A stretch of DNA of 64,000 nt from Mucilaginibacter boryungensis (lineage in GTDB: Bacteria; Bacteroidota; Bacteroidia; Sphingobacteriales; Sphingobacteriaceae). Below the pieces are notes generated by a model, which did no database searches, had not been told where the DNA came from, and was given only the letters and a program-made list of their open reading frames with translations. The position numbers and the translations under genes were made by a program. The stretch lies in contig NZ_JADFFM010000001.1 of assembly GCF_015221995.1 (NCBI RefSeq), forward strand, positions 868,001-932,000. Direction: 5' to 3'. Positions 17,688-26,432 of this stretch are shown piece after piece. Numbering within the stretch: position 1 is the stretch's first letter; the number at the start of each line of letters is the position of its first letter.

Positions 17688-18863
17688 TTATTTTGCTGCC
17701 CCTATCATATCCATGCCAACCATTTTCCCATCGGGCAAAGCTTTAAACATCGCTTTACTGGCCGCAGGGGCTTGTTTAGGATAATAATATTGCGGCCTTA
17801 TAGTATTTAATGCTAAGCTACCTGCATCAGTAGTATGAAAATAGGTTGCTTTTGCTAAATGGGTGAAATCACACCCTGCTGCATGCATCAGGTTTTTTAA
17901 TACTAAAAATATTTCTTCGGTTTGGGCGTTGGCATCGTTAAGTGTAGTACCGTATAGGGCCGAGAAATATACCCTCTTTCCAAAATTAAGCTGAGTGGCT
18001 TTGCTATATACCGGCGAGTGTGCCATTCCTGGAAGATCAAGAAAAGTTACAATGGTGTCTCTTTGGGTGGTAGCTTTGGGCGAGGCTGCAATTAATTCTA
18101 TTTCAATTTCATATTCTTTACTGAGCCATTCTACATAAACAACTGGTGGTATTGGCGCTTCACCAAAGTATGCCGCTAATTCTTTTTCAACAACATTTAT
18201 ATCGGCAGTAGTATTCATAAAAGCACGTATCTGAACCACATCACGTTTATCTATTCCTAAGTATTTTAATGAAGCATCCAACTGCTGCAGGGTACCGTGT
18301 GTGCCTGGCTGTAGGGGGCCTTTTATGGCCTGCCCCGAAATATAAGTAACGCCACCCGCGGGCAAAACAGCCGCTTTTGTAGTAAACGAACGATAAGCAG
18401 TATTTTTACTAAAGTACCTAACATTTTTTTTAGTCGTTTTTGATACAGCAACTATATCCATGGCTATATCGGCCCCGTTCCATAGTTTGTAAATAAGGTA
18501 TGTTACTGCCGGCTTTGTTTTGCCTGGAAATTTTAGTGCAAGCTGCCTTTTAATTTGGGGGATATATTTTTCGGAACTTACATGAATGTTTAGTTTAACT
18601 ATATGATCAAAGTCTGAATTACTATCTTCTAATATTACCTCTGCATTCTTAAATACCTGTCTTATTTGAGCGTGAATGTCATTCTTCCCTATAATATCAC
18701 CGGCTTTATTAAAAGGGAATACCTGAGATGTATGGGTTAAGGGCACATTATCAACAACCACCGCTGCCGAAGTTCCTGTTTGGGCAGATGGTTCAATAGA
18801 CTTAAGTTGAGCGTAAGCAGGCATTAATGCAATGAATAATAGGGCAAAGGCGAAGATTTTCAT
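17688..18863 (-). CDS. Exported protein with three tandem Rid (YjgF/UK114) domains
   Basis: A 391-residue protein with a Sec signal peptide (FALLFIALMPAYAQ). I read three Rid-like domains: roughly residues 30-145, 155-265 and 280-391, each with the order strand-SQ/SGQ/SAL, helix, and a terminal PAV/PPVVYVEW/PAASKAMF strand. In classic RidA the last strand carries an arginine that binds the carboxylate of 2-aminoacrylate; none of the three domains has it (KPAVTYL, PPVVYVE, ASKAMF). So it is a divergent, exported Rid protein rather than a true RidA deaminase. It is the distal gene of a leftward set with HiPIP and PVC dehydrogenase, and converges on the exported PLP aminotransferase, whose imine products could be its ligands (inference). 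Confidence 0.75.
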   Translation of the reverse strand: MKIFAFALLFIALMPAYAQLKSIEPSAQTGTSAAVVVDNVPLTHTSQVFPFNKAGDIIGKNDIHAQIRQVFKNAEVILEDSNSDFDHIVKLNIHVSSEKYIPQIKRQLALKFPGKTKPAVTYLIYKLWNGADIAMDIVAVSKTTKKNVRYFSKNTAYRSFTTKAAVLPAGGVTYISGQAIKGPLQPGTHGTLQQLDASLKYLGIDKRDVVQIRAFMNTTADINVVEKELAAYFGEAPIPPVVYVEWLSKEYEIEIELIAASPKATTQRDTIVTFLDLPGMAHSPVYSKATQLNFGKRVYFSALYGTTLNDANAQTEEIFLVLKNLMHAAGCDFTHLAKATYFHTTDAGSLALNTIRPQYYYPKQAPAASKAMFKALPDGKMVGMDMIGAAK

Positions 18864-18931
18864 AATAGCTATATAAGCAAACTGCCGGAATAATTTATAA
18901 AACTATCCCGGCAGCGTGGTATTTGTAAATG

Positions 18932-19396
18932 TTATTCAACGTTTGCTATGGGCGCCCAATAGGTACAAGCGCCTTCAGCACGAACAGGGCCTTTAAACAA
19001 AGTGCATTTACCGCATGTTGCCCCTGGCGGCGGTTTTAAATATAAACCGCAGTTACCGCAATGTTTATCAGGGATAGGTGCTTTGTTAACGTAAGCCAAT
19101 TTCTTTCTTTTTTCCAGGTCTGCCGGCGATACACCGGTCATATCATCACATGGGCTTGGTGCTTCTTTTGCAGCTGCATCAGCTTTTTTAGGTGCGCCTG
19201 CTTTTTGGTGAACAGCCTTCTTTTTAGATTTTAAGCCTGTTTGGTGGGGTTGCTGGTCACCTTCAAGCTGCGAGCGGTCTTTAGCTAAAGCTTTCACCGC
19301 ATTTAATCCAAAGGCTAAGGTCCCGCCTAATAACAGCGAGCCTGTAAATAGCTTTTTGCTGATGAATTCTCTTCTTGAATATTTATTTTCTTCCAT
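18932..19396 (-). CDS. Tat-exported high-potential iron-sulfur protein-like electron carrier
   Basis: A 154-residue protein with a twin-arginine leader (SRREFISKKLFTG), a Lys/Ala-rich linker, and a C-terminal cysteine cluster: HCGNCGLYLKPP, then TCGKCTLF, then a final cysteine in EGACTYWAP. The CxxC, Cys, Cys spacing and closing tryptophan resemble high-potential iron-sulfur proteins, which bind one 4Fe-4S cluster and carry one electron in the periplasm. An extra cysteine (SPCDDM near 83) and the second CxxC pair give more cysteines than four, so the exact ligands are uncertain. The gene is 18 bp from the PVC dehydrogenase, so it is likely its electron acceptor. Confidence 0.75.
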   Translation of the reverse strand: MEENKYSRREFISKKLFTGSLLLGGTLAFGLNAVKALAKDRSQLEGDQQPHQTGLKSKKKAVHQKAGAPKKADAAAKEAPSPCDDMTGVSPADLEKRKKLAYVNKAPIPDKHCGNCGLYLKPPPGATCGKCTLFKGPVRAEGACTYWAPIANVE

Positions 19397-19414
19397 AATG
19401 GTGTTTCAATTTAG

Positions 19415-21523
19415 TTAATATACCTTTTTTAAGGATGCTATAAGTTGTTTGCATGAAGCATCAGTATCAATTTTAGCACTGCTTAAAGTTGCTTTCAGTT
19501 CATCTGACGATGTTGTTGATCGTTGTAAACCCTTTGCCAAGCCTTTGGTTGATGATAATAACCAAGCCCCTTTTTGGTTATCCAACACCGATAAATACGC
19601 TGCTACCTGCGCTTTATTGTTACGTGCACCAATAACATTAGACAGGTCTCCAACAAAAGCTAATTTCCAGGGCTCTTCATTTTGGAAAAAGTTATTATCA
19701 CTGGCTAAAGCGTTGTTAAGTTCAACAGATGATCCAATATTTGAACTTAGCACCGCTGTTCGGAACCATGTATCCTCGCCGTATTTTTTTAATACTTTTA
19801 TAAGGGTTGGGGTTACTTGCGGTCCCGAGAAATTACCAAGACTTAATACAGCCTGGAAAGCTACACGATATGCCGGGTCATCGGTTTTCTGTATTACCTG
19901 TGGTAACAATTCGGGATAACGTTCAGCTAATATTAACGCGTTTTCACGAACACCCGCTTCCTGGTCATCCAGCGCTTTTTTAACTATTTGGGCATTTAAG
20001 GCGTGTAATCCTTCAAGTACATAAATAGCATGCAGGCGTGCACGTGGGTCCTGAGTTTTGGCCAGGAAAGCCTTTACTACTGGTATAACAGTTTTATCCT
20101 GGCGCTCTATCAATAATCTGTGTGCAGTTGTAATATACCAGCCATTTGGATTAGCCAGATATGGTACTAATTGCGCACTGCTCATTTTTCTAAAATTAAT
20201 AGTTGCAGCCTTGTAATTGGCATCTTCAGGCAAAATGCGATAGATACGGCCCTTATCGCTGCCTGCCATAAAATCCATATCTGCTTTCAGGTCATCTTCA
20301 ATTGATACAGGGGTTTCAATATGCTGCCTGTAATAATCAACAAGATACATATAACCATCAGGGCCTGAAGATATGGTGATTGGCCTGAACCATGTATCGG
20401 TTGATGACAAAAATTCGCTGTCCTGCTCGCTTGCGGGCCTGCTGGCTACCAAAGCGGGTATTTTAGTACTTGGTGTAAGGATGTCCCTGTGCAGCAAGCT
20501 ACCTGCTACGTCGGTTACAAAGTAATTGCCATAAAATTCTTTTGGTAAGCCAGTGCCGTTATAAATAACACCACCTGCCGCGCCGGTAAAATGATCACGC
20601 TCGTACTCTACCCGGTTCAAGCCATTTTCCTTAAAAGCTGCATTACGCCTTCTCGATCTTTCCGCGCGCCAGTATGGAGTTACCGTTTTCTGGAACATCA
20701 GTTCCTTATGGTCGGTAATACTTACGTTAAACGCGCTTGTTGGCAAAAAGCCGTGGCGATGCGTATATCTCCAGGGGATAATTGATTGTTGGGCATGGAT
20801 AGAGTTTTCGGTGAAAAAGCGGTGTCCCCAGTCGTCGATAGTTTGGCCAAACTGGCCTGGACCTGTTTCCAGTTCAAACTGGTTACGGTCTAAGCGGAAC
20901 CTGAAATCGGCACCCTGAACCTGGATTGGTTTGCTTCCTGGTTTTTTAACAAAGGTAATCATACCGCTGCTGCCACGATTGTTGGCATATATCCAGTTAT
21001 CTACACCAAAACGCAAGCCTGTAACCTGCGCTTCCGAATTACTTGAAAAGAAACCCGAGAAAAGTACCTGCCTAACATCTGCTTTGCCATCGCCGTTGGT
21101 ATCTTTTAAATAAAGGATATAAGGGGCAGCTGTAATAATTAGTCCACCTTTCCAGGGCAAAATGCTAGTGCCCTCGGTAATATGGTCGGCAAATACTACG
21201 GCTTTGTCCACGCGGCCATCACCATCAGTATCAATTAGTTTACGTATCTGGCCTTTGCCTTTACCGGGTTCAACCTCGAATGGGTAATCGGGCATTTCAA
21301 CTACGTAGGCATTTCCCTGATCATCAAATTGCAGGTCGACGGGATCTAACACATATGGTTCGGCAGCATAAAGCTGAACTTTAAGGCCTTTTGCAATATT
21401 TATTTTTTTTAGTGATTCTTCGGGCGTTTGCGGGCCCGCGTAACGTTGTGCAAAACATGAAAAACCAATACCTAATGATAATGATAATACGCGTGCAACT
21501 TTTGATATGCTTAGATTATCCAT
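19415..21523 (-). CDS. PVC-type periplasmic dehydrogenase with HEAT-like C terminus, no cytochrome domain
   Basis: A 702-residue secreted protein related to the membrane-bound dehydrogenases common in Planctomycetes and Bacteroidetes. After a signal peptide (VLSLSLGIGFSCFAQ), residues about 30-430 form a beta-propeller with calcium-like loops (DTDGDGRVDKA, DTNGDGKADVR) and the PWRYTHRHGFLP and SSGPDGYMYLVDYYR signatures. Residues about 460-690 are short helical HEAT-like repeats. Many relatives end in a CxxCH cytochrome c domain; this one has none, and the adjacent HiPIP-like gene may replace it. First gene of the leftward set 21523 to 17688, with an operator 73 bp upstream. Substrate unknown, probably a sugar or alcohol. 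Confidence 0.82.
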   Translation of the reverse strand: MDNLSISKVARVLSLSLGIGFSCFAQRYAGPQTPEESLKKINIAKGLKVQLYAAEPYVLDPVDLQFDDQGNAYVVEMPDYPFEVEPGKGKGQIRKLIDTDGDGRVDKAVVFADHITEGTSILPWKGGLIITAAPYILYLKDTNGDGKADVRQVLFSGFFSSNSEAQVTGLRFGVDNWIYANNRGSSGMITFVKKPGSKPIQVQGADFRFRLDRNQFELETGPGQFGQTIDDWGHRFFTENSIHAQQSIIPWRYTHRHGFLPTSAFNVSITDHKELMFQKTVTPYWRAERSRRRNAAFKENGLNRVEYERDHFTGAAGGVIYNGTGLPKEFYGNYFVTDVAGSLLHRDILTPSTKIPALVASRPASEQDSEFLSSTDTWFRPITISSGPDGYMYLVDYYRQHIETPVSIEDDLKADMDFMAGSDKGRIYRILPEDANYKAATINFRKMSSAQLVPYLANPNGWYITTAHRLLIERQDKTVIPVVKAFLAKTQDPRARLHAIYVLEGLHALNAQIVKKALDDQEAGVRENALILAERYPELLPQVIQKTDDPAYRVAFQAVLSLGNFSGPQVTPTLIKVLKKYGEDTWFRTAVLSSNIGSSVELNNALASDNNFFQNEEPWKLAFVGDLSNVIGARNNKAQVAAYLSVLDNQKGAWLLSSTKGLAKGLQRSTTSSDELKATLSSAKIDTDASCKQLIASLKKVY

Positions 21524-21595
21524 ACTGTTATTTAACTTTGTTTTAGAGGTAATTGAATAGGGCCGTTATAGCATGATATCCAAATATAATATCTT

Positions 21596-21611
21596 TCGTG
21601 TACGTACACAA
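21596..21611 (-). promoter_or_regulatory. LacI-type operator upstream of the PVC dehydrogenase set
   Basis: TCGTGTACGTACACAA as read on the plus strand, near-symmetric. On the minus strand it is preceded by a T/A-rich stretch ending ATTTG that could serve as a poor -7 box. The first gene starts 73 bp away at 21523. The rest of the 247-bp spacer is AT-rich with nothing further recognised. Confidence 0.72.
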
Positions 21612-21770
21612 ATTATTATTTAAATTTTTTTAAAGCCAATATAACTATTACAATTACCGCCTAAAAATATCATATTTTATCAGTGCGCTCCACTGATAAA
21701 AACAAGCTGCTAATGTATAAGAGCAGATATTTTTGTAATCGTTTAACAAGCCGGTAAGTTTATTTATAAC

Positions 21771-23243
21771 CTAATTATCATTGTTTAATGATGTAAGCAT
21801 TTCTTCAACTTCGGGGTTGGCTTTTTTGCCAAATGATAAACCTACAACTACATACAGTATTAACGATGTAAATATTGGCGTGGCTACTTCCATCCCCAGC
21901 GTGGCATGCATAAACAGTTTCAAATAAACAAATGCAAGCAGCCCCCCGAAAATAGATGCTAATGCAGCCACGCTGCCGCAACGCTTAAAGGCCGGTAGTA
22001 AACCCAGTATCATTGGGATGGAAATAGGGCCTATTAATGCTGAAAACCAGGCAATAATTAATCCTAATACACCACCAAAAGATTGCGAACGGATGGCTAC
22101 TACGATAGTGATCAGGATAAATATTAATGTAGTGATGCGTGCCACCATTAACATTTTTTTAGCATTAAACTGTGTGAGCCTTTTAAAGAGGAAGGGTAAA
22201 ATATCCCTGGTTATTACGGCTGAAATGGTGTTGGCATCAGCCGATGTCATTGACAAGGTGTTGGCAAACATAGATGCTAAAAGCAAACCAACTAAACCCG
22301 GTGGCAGAAATTTCATTGCCATTAACGAGTATGATTGAGTAGGCTCGGCCAGGTTTTTTATAAAAATAGGCGCCGCAAACATCGGGAAGAATAGAATGAG
22401 TGGCCATATCAGATATAAAAGTGTTGACAGAACGGCTGCTTTACGCGCTTCTGTCCCTGACGATGCTGACATAAAACGTGTAGCCAAATGCCACGTGCCG
22501 CCGCCATAACTGAAAAAATAGATGACCATAATAGCGCAAACAAAAAGCGGGGTATATGGATCGTTAAAAATATGCGAATGTTCAGGCGGAAGCCGGTCCC
22601 ACATAGAGAATATGCCGTGTACACCATCGCCTAATTGGATAAGGATCATTACAAACATAGTACACCCCGCAACCAACTGAATAAAAAACGAAGCAAAATC
22701 ATTCCAAACATCGGCCCACAGGCCACCCAAGGTTATATAAACCAGCGTAACTGTGCCGGCTATAGCAATACCACCTACAAATGAAATGCCGGTAAAAGCA
22801 TGCAGTAATACACCTATAGCAGCCCATTTAGCGCCTACATCAAATACTTTTATAACTACGCCAAACCAAGCCATTACCTGTTGGGTGGGTAAATTATAAC
22901 GGGCTGCCAAATATTCGGTAGGGGATTGTATTGATCTTTTTGACCTAAGCCTGGCCCAGCGGGGGGCAATGTAAAAGGTAGTTAGTATCATGGAAAGTGC
23001 TATACCCAAAGCCCACCATATATATAAAGTGAAGCCATGTGTATAGGCCACCCCGGCGTAGGCCACAAACACCGCCCCACTATAACCCGAAACGTGATGC
23101 GATACGCCCGACAGCCACCAGGGAAGTTTACCCCCGGCGGTATAGAAATCGGCCGAAGACTTAATCTTCATATAGCCTATAAACCCAATAACTACCAACA
23201 TAAGGAAATATGCCACTAATACGATATAATCTATCCGTGCCAT
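21771..23243 (-). CDS. Sodium:solute symporter family transporter
   Basis: A 490-residue inner-membrane protein of the SSS family with about 13 hydrophobic segments. Family features include the N-terminal DFYTAGGKLPWWLSGVS loop after the first helix (residues 32-48), SGYSGAVFVAYAG in the unwound region and TLGGLWADVWNDF near 170-182. The opening ARIDYIVLVAYFLMLV and the conserved loop match the sugar/polyol branch (SGLT- and SiaT-related) better than the proline branch. It lies 122 bp downstream of the leftward Gfo/Idh gene, so the two may share a transcript controlled by the operator at 24468. Likely imports a sugar or sugar derivative made in the periplasm; the specific cargo is not deducible. 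Confidence 0.87.
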   Translation of the reverse strand: MARIDYIVLVAYFLMLVVIGFIGYMKIKSSADFYTAGGKLPWWLSGVSHHVSGYSGAVFVAYAGVAYTHGFTLYIWWALGIALSMILTTFYIAPRWARLRSKRSIQSPTEYLAARYNLPTQQVMAWFGVVIKVFDVGAKWAAIGVLLHAFTGISFVGGIAIAGTVTLVYITLGGLWADVWNDFASFFIQLVAGCTMFVMILIQLGDGVHGIFSMWDRLPPEHSHIFNDPYTPLFVCAIMVIYFFSYGGGTWHLATRFMSASSGTEARKAAVLSTLLYLIWPLILFFPMFAAPIFIKNLAEPTQSYSLMAMKFLPPGLVGLLLASMFANTLSMTSADANTISAVITRDILPFLFKRLTQFNAKKMLMVARITTLIFILITIVVAIRSQSFGGVLGLIIAWFSALIGPISIPMILGLLPAFKRCGSVAALASIFGGLLAFVYLKLFMHATLGMEVATPIFTSLILYVVVGLSFGKKANPEVEEMLTSLNNDN

Positions 23244-23365
23244 ATGCTAAGCTTTATGGATAAAACGGCCATAACCTCAGTTATAGATAGGGCATGGATT
23301 GTGTATTGTGCACAGCGTGGTAGAATTTTTTTCTGCTTCATTTAAGTTTGTTTATGTCGGAATAT

Positions 23366-24421
23366 TTATAGCGTTATTAATTTTCCTGTACGTGCACTTT
23401 CATATATGGCCAGTACTATTTTTACCGATTTCCTGGCCTCCTCGCCATCAATTAATGGCTTGCTTCCGGTATTAATAGCATGTATCATATCTTCCATTTG
23501 TCGTTGGTGACCCAAGTAACTGATTGAAAGTGGATCGGACGCGCCGCCTTTAGCGCTGCCATTTGTTGAAAACTGTTCTCTTATGTATTTATCCTCATCG
23601 GCCTCGCTTTCAAAATGCCACTTTACCACATCATTATCTTCAAGTGTTATCGTGCCCGTTGTGCCCATTATTTCCAGGCGTTTTAATATCCCGGGATAGG
23701 CCGCTGTTGTACATTCAATTGTACCCAGCGCCCCACTGGAAAATTTTAGCACAGCAACAGCGGTATCTTCTACTTCAATGTTTTTGTGCCTGGTATTTGC
23801 AGTAAATGCCTGTACCGATTCTATAGGTCCCATACACCATTGCAGCATATCTACTGAATGTATGGCTTGGTTCATTAACGCCCCTCCGCCATCCAATTCC
23901 CATGTGCCGCGCCATTCGGCTGAAGCGTAATAGGCTTCGGTACGGCTCCATTTAACATAAGCGCTGCCCAATACCATATTACCAAACCTGTTGGCTTCAA
24001 TGGCCTTTTTTACTGCTTTACTTACATCATAAAAGCGGGTAGGGTATACTACGGCCAGCAAAACGCCCTTGGCTTTTGCTGCATTAATTAGTTTATCAGT
24101 TTTTTCTAACGTTACTTCAATTGGTTTTTCAATCAGGCAGTGCTTGCCGGCTTCAATAACTTTAAGCGCTGGCTCTAAATGCGCACCCGATGGTGTGCAA
24201 ATACACACAATATCTAAATTTTTTACTTGAAGTAATTCATCTAAAGAATGATATGCTGCACAATTATACTGTGCGGCAAATGCCTTTGCTTTGTTTTCCG
24301 ATCTGTTATATACACCTATTAAATTGGCATGCTCAATTGCTGCAATAGCTGTTGCATGTATCCCGGCTATTGCCCCTGTGCCAACTATCGCGAAATTGAA
24401 TTGAGATGATATCATATACAT
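23366..24421 (-). CDS. Gfo/Idh/MocA family oxidoreductase
   Basis: A 351-residue cytosolic dehydrogenase. The Rossmann motif is FAIVGTGAIAGIHA (near residue 12), the EKP motif is LIEKPIEV (near 95), and the catalytic-histidine segment is GGGALMNQAIHSVDML (near 180). It has no leader, in contrast to the exported relatives at 2303 and 58153. Upstream lies an operator overlapping a good leftward promoter; downstream lies the SSS transporter. It probably acts on the imported sugar, reducing or oxidising a keto group; the substrate is unknown. Confidence 0.88.
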   Translation of the reverse strand: MYMISSQFNFAIVGTGAIAGIHATAIAAIEHANLIGVYNRSENKAKAFAAQYNCAAYHSLDELLQVKNLDIVCICTPSGAHLEPALKVIEAGKHCLIEKPIEVTLEKTDKLINAAKAKGVLLAVVYPTRFYDVSKAVKKAIEANRFGNMVLGSAYVKWSRTEAYYASAEWRGTWELDGGGALMNQAIHSVDMLQWCMGPIESVQAFTANTRHKNIEVEDTAVAVLKFSSGALGTIECTTAAYPGILKRLEIMGTTGTITLEDNDVVKWHFESEADEDKYIREQFSTNGSAKGGASDPLSISYLGHQRQMEDMIHAINTGSKPLIDGEEARKSVKIVLAIYESARTGKLITL

Positions 24422-24467
24422 TATTTATATAGCAATACTTATTCGCCAAAAACAGTTATTAGGCTAA

Positions 24468-24512
24468 TCGTTTACGTACCCGTAAACTTAACACATATAT
24501 TGTAAAAACAAA
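24468..24512 (-). promoter_or_regulatory. Leftward promoter and LacI-type operator for the Gfo/Idh gene
   Basis: On the minus strand TTTG (24509-24512) is followed after 18 bp by TAAGTTTA (24483-24490), a good -33/-7 pair, and the operator ACGGGTACGTAAACGA (24468-24483) begins at the end of the -7 box. The gene starts 47 bp further on at 24421. Confidence 0.78.
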
Positions 24513-24596
24513 AATATTTTTTTAATCAGTCAAATTATAGCAAAAAAACTGTTTATATAGTAATGCCGCTAAGCATATCAATATTGAATGTAACTG

Positions 24597-25658
24597 CTAA
24601 TTTTGATAATAAGGGCAGTTTACTTTTGTAACAATATCTATAGGCATAAAATGTACTTTTTCAACCGGCAATGAAAATGCCAGGTGTTTATAAAGTGACA
24701 TTACACCACGATAGGCCTGTTCTTTAGGTTTTTGGCAGATCAGAAAATCAATAACACCATTATTTACATATTCAAGGTTCTCCTTAAGGAAGTCGAACCC
24801 TATCAATATAACATCCTTTTTAGACTCATCTATATAACGCGCTACCCACGATACCCGGGAATTAGTTACAAATACAACTTTAATATTATCGTTTTCCCTG
24901 AAGGTTTCAGAAAGCGTTTCTTCAATTGATTTGTAATCGGTTTGTTTAATATCCAGTTTCAGGATATCATTTGGTTTATGATGGTCTTTAAAATAAGCGC
25001 GGGTACCTTCTTCCTTTTTTAACAGGTGGTGACGGTTGTCTATTTCTTTAGAAATATTTACAATTAGCACCTTATCCTTATCACTAATAAGATAACTAAT
25101 CAATTGGGCGGCTAAATAACCACTTTGATACAAGTTAGGGCCTATATAACTCAGGCTGTCGTTATTCGGAAGATCTGAATTAAATAATACATATGGTATA
25201 CCCAGCTCCGTGCAGCCATTAGTAAACTTTACAGATTCTTCTACAAAAGAGGGCGCCAACAAAACACCATCCGGGTTGCTTTCTAAAATTATTTTAGTCT
25301 GGTCGGTAAAGGAATCGCTGGAATTTTGATCGTAAAAATATTTATCTATAATAATGCCTAACTGATTTATTTCCCCTTCTGCTTGTTCAATTCCGCTTAG
25401 CGGGGCCTCCCAATAGCTGGTTTCTTTTGAGCCCATAGGAATTAGGGTAGCTAACCGTATTGTTTTGCGCGATGCAAGGCGTTGGGCAAGTAAATTAGGC
25501 TGATAATTAAGTTCGATAATGATCTCGTTGATCTTATCTTTAGTTTGTTTTGAAACCCCTGGCCGGTTATGAAGCACCCTGTCAACAGTAGCAATTGATA
25601 CATTTGCCCTTCTGGCAATTTCCTTTACGCCTTTAAGTTCAGTAGTGCTCTTTTTCAC
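24597..25658 (-). CDS. LacI family transcriptional regulator, likely repressor of this locus
   Basis: A 353-residue LacI/GalR regulator. The N-terminal helix-turn-helix reads VKEIARRANVSIATVDRVLH (residues 10-29) followed by the hinge NRPGVSKQT; the remainder is a periplasmic-binding-protein-like effector domain (TLIPMGSKETSYW, DGVLLAPSFVEES, VLIGFDFLKENLEYV). The start is a GTG at 25658; no in-frame ATG exists upstream before a stop. It is the only LacI gene here, and twelve LacI-style operators centred on CG lie around it. One of them (25927-25942) is 269 bp upstream and could serve autoregulation. The inducer is probably a sugar or phosphosugar from the pathway. Control of the regulon by this protein is inferred, not shown. 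Confidence 0.88.
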   Translation of the reverse strand: MKKSTTELKGVKEIARRANVSIATVDRVLHNRPGVSKQTKDKINEIIIELNYQPNLLAQRLASRKTIRLATLIPMGSKETSYWEAPLSGIEQAEGEINQLGIIIDKYFYDQNSSDSFTDQTKIILESNPDGVLLAPSFVEESVKFTNGCTELGIPYVLFNSDLPNNDSLSYIGPNLYQSGYLAAQLISYLISDKDKVLIVNISKEIDNRHHLLKKEEGTRAYFKDHHKPNDILKLDIKQTDYKSIEETLSETFRENDNIKVVFVTNSRVSWVARYIDESKKDVILIGFDFLKENLEYVNNGVIDFLICQKPKEQAYRGVMSLYKHLAFSLPVEKVHFMPIDIVTKVNCPYYQN

Positions 25659-25926
25659 CTTTAGACTTAGATATGGTTGGTCAAAATCTTAATTGTGCAA
25701 TTATAATTTATTTTTATTGTTTTTACTAATATAATACCTAAGCCCCAAAGCAATAAATATTTTAACCCCAACTGCTATAATTAATAATTAAGTAATATAT
25801 ATAGAATTCGATTTTCATAGTAATGTATCGCATACCTTACTATCCTTTAAATTATAACCGCTTCAATAATGGATTTGTCGATCGCAATTTAAGCTACGCT
25901 GGTTGCTAATGTCAATTTGGCAATAG

Positions 25927-25942
25927 TTGTTTACGTACACGA
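25927..25942 (+). promoter_or_regulatory. LacI-type operator, upstream member of a pair
   Basis: TTGTTTACGTACACGA, the exact reverse complement of the site at 2201-2216. It lies upstream of the susC promoter, 67 bp centre-to-centre from the second operator, so it could allow looping or serve the divergent LacI gene. Confidence 0.7.
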
Positions 25943-25964
25943 TTTGGTTTTTTTCTGCATTTTA

Positions 25965-26009
25965 TTTGGAAATAATAAATTAACCTCTTACATTCGGGTA
26001 CGTTAACGG
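25965..26009 (+). promoter_or_regulatory. Promoter and LacI-type operator of the SusCD operon
   Basis: TTTG (25965-25968), 20 bp spacer, TACATTCG (25989-25996), then operator TCGGGTACGTTAACGG (25994-26009). The operator is identical to the one at 56692-56707. Confidence 0.82.
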
Positions 26010-26123
26010 AAGTATTAAACCAACTATTGTACCGTAAAGGAGAATGTGTTTTTACTAACGACAGGCTTCCTAATGGTACGTGTGGTTTGAAGTTAGTTAA
26101 AATTGGTTATGGCATTAATAATA

Positions 26124-26150
26124 ATCGCCGGAATTGAGAACTCCGGCGAT
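26124..26150 (+). promoter_or_regulatory. Stable hairpin in the long susC leader
   Basis: ATCGCCGGA (26124-26132) and TCCGGCGAT (26142-26150) form a perfect 9-bp stem with a 9-nt loop. No T-run follows, so it is not a standard terminator; it may be part of an RNA regulatory element or a small RNA. Confidence 0.4.
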
Positions 26151-26432
26151 ATGCCAGTTTAACGGATAGAAGGGGGAAAGGGAGGTTAATATATATTAAT
26201 ATAATTCCAAATCACGGTTACTCTGAAAGGATAAGTTGGTGAAGCGATGTGTTACTTGTATTAAAGCATGATGAGGGGAGATAAGTAAGCAGTTTACTGA
26301 ACGTACTAAAGTAAATTAAGCATCATAGAGTATAATGGCATTTGGCGTGCAAGCATACTAATGCGGTATATGCCGCAACTATTTATATATAAATAATTGC
26401 AACTACAAACTAATTAACGCCCATTTATTAAT

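Larger units (their letters stand above)
25659..26432. other. 774-bp regulatory spacer between the LacI gene and the first susC
   Basis: Contains two operators (25927-25942 and 25994-26009, centres 67 bp apart), one clear promoter toward susC, and a 9-bp hairpin at 26124-26150. No believable coding frame. The predicted 5' leader of the susC transcript is therefore about 420 nt, unusually long. Confidence 0.7.

Noticed and set aside
23384..23399. Operator-like sequence TCCTGTACGTGCACTT
   Set aside because: It lies inside the 3' coding end of the Gfo/Idh gene, departs from the consensus in the inner GTAAAC half, and has no promoter nearby.
26036..26051. GTACGTGTGG-type sequence downstream of the susC promoter
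   Set aside because: Only the GTACGT core matches and the palindrome is broken; not counted as a thirteenth operator.
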